From: Paenibacillus koleovorans NBRC 103111
Lineage (GTDB): Bacteria > Bacillota > Bacilli > Paenibacillales > NBRC-103111
Reading direction: 5' to 3'
Length of the DNA stretch: 63,984 nucleotides
Assembly: GCF_004000845.1 (NCBI RefSeq)
Contig: NZ_BIMA01000032.1
Span: forward strand, 1-63,984
The position numbers were made by a program, and so were the translations under genes. This document shows positions 34,769-41,967 of the stretch, one piece after another. Under the pieces are notes generated by a model. It was not told where the DNA came from. It saw nothing but the letters and a program-made list of their open reading frames with translations, and did no database searches. The first letter of the stretch is position 1; every line of letters begins with the position of its first letter.

Positions 34769-35254
34769 TTGTTATTGGATCACATTCAACACCGTTACCA
34801 GAATGATGTAACCGTGCCAAACAGGGACCGTTTGCTTGAAATTACAGCGGAAGTATTGGCGAAGAAAGCGGAAACGTGGGTACGAAGCTTATGGCAGGAT
34901 TATGATGAGACCTATCAAATCCAGTTGTCCGTTGCAGCGGCGAGGTGCCTTCCTACTGATGAGGGGTTTCGGCTCGTCATAGAATGCTTAACAACAGTTG
35001 AAGAGAAAAGCTTACCGAAAACTTCCTTTGCATGCTTGCACCGCTTTCGCTCGCAGAATGTCCTGAACTGGATGGAGGAACATGTAAAGGGTTTCCATGA
35101 TCAATGGGAGAGAGTAAAAAAATGGATACAACATGGAAGACCATTAAGCTTAGTTGCTCTCAACGTAATGGCAAATTGTAGAGTAGACGGAAATGATCCT
35201 TACCTTGTACCTTGGCCACTAAAGCGATGTGTCGTTAAGCTAACGGGCAGTTAA
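34769..35254 (+). pseudogene. hypothetical HEAT-like fragment, probably 5'-truncated
   Basis: An open frame of about 161 codons encodes an alpha-helical, amphipathic sequence with a HEAT-like pattern (LLEITAEVLAKKAETW, QIQLSVAAARCL). It has only TTG as a possible start and no ribosome site, and the frame opens right after a stop at about 34748. The C-terminal residues KLTGS are encoded by the intergenic repeat at 35235, so the tail may also be altered. Likely a gene fragment; family unknown. Confidence 0.4.
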
Positions 35255-35265
35255 ACGCAACAATT
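35235..35265 (+). repeat. TTAAGCTAACGGGCAG intergenic repeat, copy 1
   Basis: TTAAGCTAACGGGCAG followed by TTA and GCAACAATT. Related copies lie at 36624-36653, 44237-44267 and 44744-44775. This copy overlaps the end of the upstream open frame. Confidence 0.65.
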
Positions 35266-35363
35266 GAATCCTTTAACCGTCTATATATAGTAATAAGCGA
35301 TGCGACTGCGAACATGAACTAAGGATAGCCTTATTCACGACTGTTATTGCGTATAAGTCAATG

Positions 35364-35400
35364 GTCCCGCAACCACGATTTAGGCTGCGGGACTTTATGT
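35364..35400 (+). terminator. Rho-independent terminator
   Basis: GTCCCGCA (35364-35371) pairs with TGCGGGAC (35386-35393) across 14 bases, followed by TTTATGTCTT. It would stop plus-strand transcription from the truncated frame and may also serve the converging GNAT gene. Confidence 0.7.
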
Positions 35401-35435
35401 CTTAGTAATGGGAAACTATTGTATCACCCTTTATC

Positions 35436-36191
35436 TTAAAACTGCTGTTCAAGTCCTTCAAAATTGCATCGCCAATCGGACACCCATGCGGGGAAGTAAC
35501 CTATTCGGTTGGCAACCCTCAGTGAAGCAATGTGACTGGAGATTGCATCATAAGTCGGCACCTCTCCACGTTCCAATATTTCAAAAGTCAATCTGTTTAC
35601 AAGAAAACTGGCCAGTCCCCTATTCCGATATTCGGGTAATATTTCATCGCCGATTTGCCACATTTTCGCACAGGTTTTGCTGGCACCCGCCATACCGACA
35701 ATTTCCCCGTCTTTCTTTGCAACCATAATCAGATCGGTCTGCCAAGGAAGATTCGGATCATAAATGACTGCTTCTCGAAATTTTGGACCTACAGTATCCG
35801 CAAATAATTGGTAGACTTCTTCCCGCCCCATCCATTCAAACGTAAAGAGGTCCGGCGGCGACATCGGTTTTATTTTTGTTACATCAGGCAGAAAATGCAA
35901 GTAAAGCCCCCTGATGAACGGCAAGGAAAATACGGCATCCCTGCTTTTACCCTGCATCTGCGATTGGGCAATGGCCAAGCGTTCGGGGGTTGCCGAAACG
36001 ACAATCGATTTTCCCATAGACAGGATTTCGAAATATCGCTCTTTTCTTGGAAACAGTCTGCGTCCGGGATTTTCCTTGGCATCCACAAAAACAATACTGT
36101 CCTTTTCGCCGTTCAAATCCTCGACTGAGCAATTCAGGTCAGTGGCAAGTTGGGATTGCACAATAGACAACACATCTTCTTTTGTAATCAT
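35436..36191 (-). CDS. GNAT-family N-acetyltransferase
   Basis: This 251-residue acetyltransferase has a C-terminal GNAT core: IMVAKKDGEIVGMAGASK, then IGDEILPEYRNRGLASFLVNRL (acetyl-CoA loop) and YDAISSHIASLRVANRIGY. The N-terminal 120 residues are a separate alpha/beta region seen in YjdJ/GNAT relatives of Bacillus. The ATG at 36191 has GGGTGA upstream on the minus strand. It stands alone and opposite to its neighbours; the substrate is unknown. Confidence 0.88.
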   Translation of the reverse strand: MITKEDVLSIVQSQLATDLNCSVEDLNGEKDSIVFVDAKENPGRRLFPRKERYFEILSMGKSIVVSATPERLAIAQSQMQGKSRDAVFSLPFIRGLYLHFLPDVTKIKPMSPPDLFTFEWMGREEVYQLFADTVGPKFREAVIYDPNLPWQTDLIMVAKKDGEIVGMAGASKTCAKMWQIGDEILPEYRNRGLASFLVNRLTFEILERGEVPTYDAISSHIASLRVANRIGYFPAWVSDWRCNFEGLEQQF

Positions 36192-36353
36192 TCAGGTCTT
36201 CACCCTTTGTATGTTAAAATGTTGCGCCGCGGTCGCATAAATAACATACAATTTCAGATGAAAAAGATATAGACTTATGTTTATTTTCTTTATAAAATAG
36301 TATGTATCTGTGACTTTTTTAGGTGTTGGATTTCATAGGGGCAACCAGTGAAT

Positions 36354-36379
36354 CGGCGTATCCGTGCGCCGTTTTTTTT
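36354..36379 (+). terminator. orphan Rho-independent terminator
   Basis: CGGCG (36354-36358) pairs with CGCCG (36367-36371), followed by eight T. No plus-strand gene precedes it: 36192-36353 is the upstream region of the minus-strand GNAT gene. Confidence 0.6.
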
Positions 36380-36474
36380 GTTTGTTAACGCCTAAGTTCC
36401 GGACCTCTAGGCCATGTTCGCCAAGTTCTCCTGCTTCGTAACTTTGGTTCCCTCTTTCTAAATGATGTGCCGGA

Positions 36475-36600
36475 TGACAAGAACATGTACCGATAAGTAA
36501 CCGCCCATTTGGCGGTTTTTGTGCGGTATGGGAACAAGCTTGTCATTTGCTTTTGACAAGAACTTGTACCTATTGCCGATCTGTGACAAGAACTTGTACC
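36475..36600 (+). repeat. three copies of TGACAAGAACTTGTACC
   Basis: The 17-mer occurs at 36475-36491 (one mismatch), 36554-36570 and 36584-36600. Each contains the palindrome ACAAG-AA-CTTGT, and the last two are 30 bp apart. Apart from terminators and repeats, the 516 bases 36192-36708 hold no gene. Confidence 0.7.
36499..36520 (+). terminator. second orphan terminator
   Basis: AACCGCC (36499-36505) pairs with GGCGGTT (36511-36517) across five bases, followed by TTT. It lies between repeat copies with no gene upstream. Confidence 0.6.
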
Positions 36601-36623
36601 TTTTGCCGGCTAAAGCGACGGTG

Positions 36624-36653
36624 TTAAGCTAACGGTCAGGATAGTGCAACAAT
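36624..36653 (+). repeat. TTAAGCTAACGGGCAG intergenic repeat, copy 2
   Basis: TTAAGCTAACGGTCAGG, ATAG, then GCAACAAT. It ends 56 bases before the TTG start of the NTR/TIMP-like gene. Confidence 0.65.
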
Positions 36654-36708
36654 AATTTCCATATTGCGTCTATACTTTCGACTGCACAAACTGGAGTGAG
36701 GTGATAGT

Positions 36709-37215
36709 TTGAATAAAAAAAACTTAGCTGTTGTTTTAATTATTTGTATTATAGTCAGTTTGAGTGTACAACGCCCTAATACGGCGTATGCATGTAGTTG
36801 CGGCAATCTAGGCATCGAGGAAAGATTTGAACTATCTAGTGTCGTATTCACAGGTACGTTAATTAGCAAAGATAAAGATGGCGGGAACATTTTTAGTGCG
36901 GATAAGGTTTGGAAGGGCAATCTCACAGATGGTTATGTATATAGTGGGTTCTATGGTATGTGTGGGACAGAATTTGAAGTAGGAAAAAATTATCTAGTTT
37001 ATACAGAAAATCTTAAAGGTAAAGAATCCACCAGTCTTTGTAGCGGCAATAAACTGATTACTGAGGCAAGCAAAGATATTCACGCTCTCAACCAATTAAC
37101 AGAACCCGCGTGGAAAAATAAATCATTACTGATTATTACTTTTGTTTTCTCAATAGCAATCTTAATAATATGGAGAGTTAAATTGAGGTTCAAAAATAAA
37201 CGTCCCTTACGCTAG
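36709..37215 (+). CDS. exported NTR/TIMP-like protein with C-terminal membrane anchor
   Basis: This 168-residue protein has a signal peptide to about residue 28 (ending TAYA), a mature N-terminus CSCGNLGIEERF, then VVFTGTLISKDKD. This matches bacterial netrin/tissue-inhibitor-of-metalloproteinase (NTR) domains, in which the N-terminal Cys-x-Cys packs against the fold. Two more cysteines (YGMCGTEF, TSLCSGN) could form disulfides. A C-terminal membrane helix (residues 141-160) and basic tail KLRFKNKRPLR anchor it facing outward. The TTG at 36709 follows GGAGTGAGGTGAT. Function in bacteria is unknown. Confidence 0.78.
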   Translation: MNKKNLAVVLIICIIVSLSVQRPNTAYACSCGNLGIEERFELSSVVFTGTLISKDKDGGNIFSADKVWKGNLTDGYVYSGFYGMCGTEFEVGKNYLVYTENLKGKESTSLCSGNKLITEASKDIHALNQLTEPAWKNKSLLIITFVFSIAILIIWRVKLRFKNKRPLR

Positions 37216-37363
37216 CGGGAAACGATAGTTGAATCTCTATAAAGTGGCAACTGGACAAACGATCGGCTAATGTTGTTCGTTGAAGTAACGGGCAAAAGAA
37301 CTCAAAGGATTTGAATTTCTAGAGGAATATATTTAATAATAGCCGTAAATTGTGAGGGATTAG

Positions 37364-38082
37364 ATGGATGGAATAGTTTCAAAAATAAATGGTGTATCAA
37401 TCTGACATATAACACAAGGGCAGGGAATTCTTAAGGTGCTCTTACACGGAGGACCAGGGGCATATGACTATTTAGAGCCTGTCGCTAATATGTTAGATAA
37501 TCGTTACAAAGTAATACGGTATGAGCAGCGAGGGAGTTGGAGGTCTGAGAAAAAAGGACCCTATGATGTTAAAACCTTTATTGATGATTTAGAACATTTA
37601 AGGCTCCATTTAGGTATAGACAATGGATTGTGTGCGGACATTCTTGGAGGGCATCATTGGGACTAGCTTATACTGCCAGATATAATAGTCAGGTTAAAGC
37701 ATTAATTTATATATCGGGGACTGGAATAAACCCCGCATGGCATATCGATTATCGTGTTAATCGACTTGAAAATATGAGCATTGATGAAAGAGAAGAGTAT
37801 ACTCAATTGCGCTCAATCGTGAACAAAATGAGTGGTATAGAAGAAGAACATACCCGAAACCGAATACGTGAACTCAGTTTGAGGGCAGATTTATTTAACA
37901 AAAATAATTTTTCTATGCTTCCACGGGTGGATGGTCAATTTGTAAACAATGAAGTCAATCAAAAAGTTGACTGCAATGAGTATATGGAAAATGATGAGTT
38001 TATGAATGAGGTCACTTCCTCAATTACTGCTCCTGTGCTCTTAGTTCATGGTGAAGTAGACCCTCGACCACATACTATGTGA
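37364..38082 (+). pseudogene. decayed prolyl iminopeptidase-like alpha/beta hydrolase
   Basis: The gene starts at an ATG at 37364 with GAGGG upstream (MDGIVSKINGVSI). It meets an in-frame TGA at 37403-37405 and resumes in the same frame through LLHGGPGAYDYLEPVANML and YEQRGSWRSEKKGPYD. A one-base loss near 37622 shifts it into the frame carrying the nucleophile elbow, now CGHSWRASLGLAY where an intact protein has GHSWGAS. The acid region VLLVHGEVDPRP is present near the end. The product cannot be made. Confidence 0.85.
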
Positions 38083-38232
38083 AGCCCTAATGCTTCCAAA
38101 TCTAAAAATAAATGAAATCAGTGAATCCTGTGGTTTTTAATAGGATACTTACTTTATTAAGCAATTTACAAAAAAATGAATGTCTCACCCTCAGAATATA
38201 GACAAAACTTTTGGAATCACCGAAAAGGATAA
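38083..38232 (+). pseudogene. 3' remnant of an AraC-family regulator
   Basis: Directly after the iminopeptidase remnant the sequence reads LKINEISESCGF, then two stop codons from a small insertion, then DTYFIKQFTKKMNVSPSEYR with the stop at 38230-38232. This is the second helix-turn-helix and C-terminal end of an AraC regulator. Nothing of the rest of that gene is nearby, so two unrelated gene ends have been joined. Confidence 0.75.
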
Positions 38233-38434
38233 GAATGCGGCATTATATATAGATTCAATATTCCTCTCTATTCTTTATCAAGGAAGTCTTCTTGGATGAT
38301 ATCGCCATCTGAGCTGTATTCGTACTGTGCAGTCAAGGTACTGCGAGAGCCAGTGAAGAGTGTTGGAAGTTAATAGCATACGTTATAATAATGCATATTT
38401 GCATAGTTGATACGGTGGGAGAGTTAATAAAATT

Positions 38435-38746
38435 ATGAAGACAATAGGAAAAGTGAGGATATATTTCCTGACAGCCGAAGAAGGCGGTCAAAATATTATT
38501 CCAGTTGGAAACTTCTCAGTACCGATAATCTTTGAAGAAGATAGGGGGTTAATATATGGCTTGTGGAGTGCAGTAATTGAATTTCATAAAACTCCAAATA
38601 CTCAAAGAGATACAACTGCAAACTTGTATTTAGCTTTTTATGAGAAAGATGAGGCACCGAATCATTTAATCAAACCTGGAATGAAATTTGAATTAATGAC
38701 AAATAAAGTGATAGCCAGAGGAATAATAGAAAATTTAATAAATTGA
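38435..38746 (+). CDS. small EF-Tu domain-like hypothetical protein
   Basis: This 103-residue cytoplasmic protein, with pattern KVRIYFLTAEEGG near the N-terminus and GMKFELMTNKVIARGII near the C-terminus, recalls the beta-barrel of EF-Tu domain III (the family has FYLLTAEEGGR). No GTPase domain is present. The ATG at 38435 has GGTGGGAGAG 13 bases upstream, rather far. AT-rich like its neighbours. Its role is unknown; similar stand-alone proteins occur in Firmicutes. Confidence 0.6.
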   Translation: MKTIGKVRIYFLTAEEGGQNIIPVGNFSVPIIFEEDRGLIYGLWSAVIEFHKTPNTQRDTTANLYLAFYEKDEAPNHLIKPGMKFELMTNKVIARGIIENLIN

Positions 38747-38873
38747 AATCGTTGTCAAGAGTGTAGGAAATTAATAACATTTGTGAATAATCGTCTGCTA
38801 ATAGACTTTGATTTAGGTTGATCGCGATCATTAGGCGTTGGGATTCATATTTTTCTTTGAGGATGGTGCTTGC

Positions 38874-39683
38874 ATGGATAAAAATTCTGTTTCTAGAACA
38901 AACGTAATAGGCGGCAGCGAGGTTGTCGCGATCTCGGTCGAGCTGGATAAGGGTGTCATTCATGAAACGAACAGCTTATTTTGGGATACCAAAGGAAATG
39001 AAGTTTTAGGAGCAACCTCGCTTCCCCATTATGGGGCATTTGTCTCAGAAGAGAATTGCAAGCTTTTTGGCGATGTCTCAGGAAAAAAACTGCTGGAAAT
39101 TGGATGTGGAAGCGGTCATTCCTTGCAATATTTGGGGGAACGCCGAGCATCTGAATTGTGGGGGATGGATATATCGGAAAACCAAATCGAAAAGACAAAG
39201 CAACATCTGACGGAGTGCGGTCTTTCAGCAAAATTAATCTGTTCTCCCATGGAAGAGGAATGCGGCATACCGGAGAATTATTTTGACTTTGTTTATTCAG
39301 TTTATGCAATAGGCTGGACAACCGACCTGGAGGGCACTTTTCGCCGCATTGCTGCCTACCTCAAAAAAGACGGCGCTTTTATTTTCAGCTGGTCCCACCC
39401 TATACACAAATGCGTTGTGGAAGAAAAGGATACGTTTGTTTTTAAAAAATGTTATTTCGATGAATCCTGGTATTCGACATCTCTTGGCGGAAGTACGCTA
39501 ACACTATCGGACCGCACACTATCAACCTATGTGAATGCGTTGGCAAAGGCGGGCTTTCTGATTGAGCACATGATCGAGCAATCGGATGAGGAGATTATCC
39601 AGTCGTGGGGGAACAGCAGCAAATTTGCAAAGAAGGCAAAGATGCTTCCTGTAACTTTTGTAATTAAAGCAAGAAAACTATAG
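38874..39683 (+). CDS. class I SAM-dependent methyltransferase
   Basis: This 269-residue methyltransferase has motif I KLLEIGCGSGHSLQYL (about residue 75), the acidic GMDISENQIEK and the post-motif FDFVYSVYAIGWTTD, followed by a C-terminal substrate region. The ATG at 38874 follows TGAGGATGG. It stands alone between remnants. The substrate cannot be told from the sequence. A hairpin ATCTACC-AAGA-GGTAGAT follows at 39712-39729 without a T-run. Confidence 0.88.
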   Translation: MDKNSVSRTNVIGGSEVVAISVELDKGVIHETNSLFWDTKGNEVLGATSLPHYGAFVSEENCKLFGDVSGKKLLEIGCGSGHSLQYLGERRASELWGMDISENQIEKTKQHLTECGLSAKLICSPMEEECGIPENYFDFVYSVYAIGWTTDLEGTFRRIAAYLKKDGAFIFSWSHPIHKCVVEEKDTFVFKKCYFDESWYSTSLGGSTLTLSDRTLSTYVNALAKAGFLIEHMIEQSDEEIIQSWGNSSKFAKKAKMLPVTFVIKARKL

Positions 39684-39753
39684 GATCCGATATCATCATC
39701 AAGATTTATTTATCTACCAAGAGGTAGATCCCAAGGGAGGACTAACAAGATAA

Positions 39754-40236
39754 AAGCAAAAGACGGAATCGTATGACTCTGACGCCGCGTTCGGAGGACG
39801 GGTATACAAAATTCGTCATGATGCATCAGGCGTACGGTTGACCTTTATCAAAGCCTTAAGCGGTACGTTAAAGGTTCGCGATGAATCGACCTATCTCCAC
39901 AATGGAGAAGAAATACGTGAAAAGGTGACAAGGCTCCTTCTGGTTAATGGGAGTAAATTGACACCAGTCGAGCATGCGACAGCAGGTGGCTTTGAACTTT
40001 CGCGATTTCTCACCCCACCAACTATATCCGATCACCGCACTGCACCTGTAAATGCCCTCGGTTATCTACGCGTCATGTTCACCGTTGAAGACATTGACGA
40101 AATGGTAGCCAGACTCACTAAGCATGGGGCTCAGCTCGTTGGCGAAGTGGTTCAGTACGGGGACTCGTATCGGCTCTGCTACATTCGTGGAACTGAAGGA
40201 CTTCTAATTGGGTTGGCAGAACAACTCGGTAAATAG
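39754..40236 (+). pseudogene. in-frame chimera of an EF-G/ribosome-protection domain fragment and a VOC half-domain
   Basis: One frame without stops runs 160 codons. Residues 7-77 (SDAAFGGRVYKIRHDASG, FIKALSGTLKVRDE, EEIREKVTRLLL, HATAGG) match domain II of EF-G-like ribosome-protection GTPases of the TetM/TetP kind. The second half (FELSRFLTPP, GYLRVMFTVEDIDEMV, YRLCYIRGTEGLLIGLAEQLG) is the C-terminal half of a glyoxalase/VOC protein. The junction is near 39990. There is no ATG; the first possible start is TTG 39838 without a ribosome site. Both donors are incomplete, so function is unlikely. Confidence 0.7.
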
Positions 40237-40295
40237 GTGATTGGAGTGCTGCTGACTGTGAAATGTTAGTTAGATTTCGAAGGAGGAGTTCTTAT

Positions 40296-40487
40296 ATGTC
40301 ACTTCAATCGATTTATTATGACGATAATATCAATGTGACTGTAAACGAGCAATCGAAGCAAGTTATGTTGGAGCTAAACAGCGGGGGGTTGCGAGCGAAT
40401 TATGTAACCGTACATATGGGAAAGGCTGAGACCGAGCGTTTGATCGAGGCGCTACAGGCGGCTCTTCGACACTTGGAAGAAAAATAA
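40296..40487 (+). CDS. small hypothetical protein
   Basis: This is a 63-residue protein with a well-placed AAGGAGGAG (40280-40288) before the ATG at 40296. It has a beta-rich first half (SIYYDDNINVTVNEQSK) and a C-terminal helix (ETERLIEALQAALRHLEEK). No signal peptide. I do not recognise the family; the strong ribosome site argues that it is expressed. Confidence 0.65.
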   Translation: MSLQSIYYDDNINVTVNEQSKQVMLELNSGGLRANYVTVHMGKAETERLIEALQAALRHLEEK

Positions 40488-40520
40488 AGTGGCGTAAAGA
40501 AAAAAAATTCACTCGGATGC

Positions 40521-40879
40521 TGCTGCGGCCAATATATTACCAGCCAACCGGAACCCAAACGTAGTGATATGCAAGAGTTGCACCGCATCATTCTGCAAGT
40601 AATGCCAGTTTGTAAGTTATGGTTCTTGGATGGTAAAAATAATGAAAATATAACGGTTTCTAATCCTAATATAGGATAAGGAGTTCACAACATAAAATAT
40701 GCTGATGGAAAAACCAGAGAGTCTTATCAAAGAAATACTTAATCCAGACATATGCGAAAAAAATCGGTAAGGCGAGTGTGAGCGGATATTGCATTAAGTT
40801 CAAAACGCTAAATGATATAAACATTGTTATACTTGAAGCCGCCATACGATTCGGGGTTGAGAAGGGCAGTTTGAATTAG
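40521..40879 (+). pseudogene. decayed DUF1801-family gene
   Basis: The plus strand reads QPEPKRSDMQELHRIILQVM, KLWFLDGKNNENITVSNPNIG, a TAA where an intact protein has tyrosine, VHNIKYADGKTRE, then after a frame change YAKKIGKASVSGYCIKFKT and LEAAIRFGVE to the stop at 40877-40879. This order matches small DUF1801 proteins, with about 20 residues deleted in the middle. It fills the stretch between the 63-residue gene and the S41 peptidase. Confidence 0.7.
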
Positions 40880-40890
40880 GAGGGGCTAAG

Positions 40891-41901
40891 ATGGAGCGCC
40901 AAACCCACGGAGAAACGATTCAATCGCTTTCAACGTTGTTGATCCAAAACTATGTATTTCCCGACATGGCTCAGCGTATGCAAGAGGAATTCACACAACG
41001 ATTGAACGACAACGAGTATGGAGGGATGATTGACCCTACAATTTTCGCGAAAACATTAACCTCTCAGCTACAAAATACTTCAAAAGACAAGCATTTGAAT
41101 GTCCGCTATAACCCGCAGCTGCCTCCAACTGAGGATCGGGCGGAGGAGAAGGATACAGTACCGGCAGATCACTTTATGACGATGATTCAACTGGACAATT
41201 ACGGATTTGTAAAGATTGAGCGGCTCCAAGGCAATATTGGCCTATTGGAATTTCACGCGTTTTTGTCGCCCGAGCATGCCGCGGAAACAGCTGCCAGTGC
41301 TATGACCTTTCTTGCCAACACATCGTGTCTGATCATCGATATCAGGAAAAATTTTGGTGGCGACCCCCATATGGTAGCGTTTCTAACCACCTATTTGCTC
41401 GATCCAGATCCGAAGCACTTGAATAGTTTTTACTTTAGGAAAAACGAGGAGATCAAGCAATTTTGGACTTTACCCTATGTGCCCGGGAAAAAATTCGGCG
41501 GCATCAAGCCGCTATACATCCTAACCAGCAATCGAACATTCTCCGCTGCGGAAGAGTTTGCTTACAACTTGCAGACAATGGGACGAGCTACTATCGTGGG
41601 GGAACGAACCGGAGGTGGGGCGCATCCTGGAGGCTTCCACAGGATTAACAACGACTTCGAAGTGTTTATCCCGTTTGGCCGGGCCATCAACCCGATCACT
41701 CAGACGAACTGGGAGGGAGTAGGAGTTACCCCCGATTTAGAAGTTCCTCAAGACCAAGCTTTCGAAGTGGCCTACTCCACCTTGCTTGAAAAGGAGTATA
41801 AACGGATTTCTGAAAATCCAATTCTAGGTGGAAAACGGTTATTAGATGAGCTCGAACGAGCCATTCGGAGCCATACTAACGCAGCTTCAAGTGTAGGATA
41901 A
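40891..41901 (+). CDS. S41-family peptidase (IRBP/tail-specific protease-like)
   Basis: This 336-residue serine peptidase-like protein has an N-terminal helical bundle (residues 1-70) and the S41 core: IGLLEFHAF, LIIDIRKNFGGDPHM, LYILTSNRTFSAAEEFAY with the likely nucleophile serine near residue 218, and GERTGGGAHPGG. There is no PDZ domain and no signal peptide, unlike CtpA/CtpB, so it resembles the IRBP-type hydrolases. The ATG at 40891 follows AGGAGGGG. It stands alone. Confidence 0.88.
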   Translation: MERQTHGETIQSLSTLLIQNYVFPDMAQRMQEEFTQRLNDNEYGGMIDPTIFAKTLTSQLQNTSKDKHLNVRYNPQLPPTEDRAEEKDTVPADHFMTMIQLDNYGFVKIERLQGNIGLLEFHAFLSPEHAAETAASAMTFLANTSCLIIDIRKNFGGDPHMVAFLTTYLLDPDPKHLNSFYFRKNEEIKQFWTLPYVPGKKFGGIKPLYILTSNRTFSAAEEFAYNLQTMGRATIVGERTGGGAHPGGFHRINNDFEVFIPFGRAINPITQTNWEGVGVTPDLEVPQDQAFEVAYSTLLEKEYKRISENPILGGKRLLDELERAIRSHTNAASSVG

Positions 41902-41967
41902 CTGTACCCGTATTCCTGAGGTTTATGGTAAAATTAACCTCAAAAAGCAGATCAGGGGGATTTATCT

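Noticed and set aside
36475-36600. CRISPR array from three 17-mers
   Set aside because: Irregular spacing, very short units and a terminator between copies.
39754-40000. Functional tetracycline-resistance gene
   Set aside because: Only about 70 residues of domain II remain, with no G domain and no proper start.
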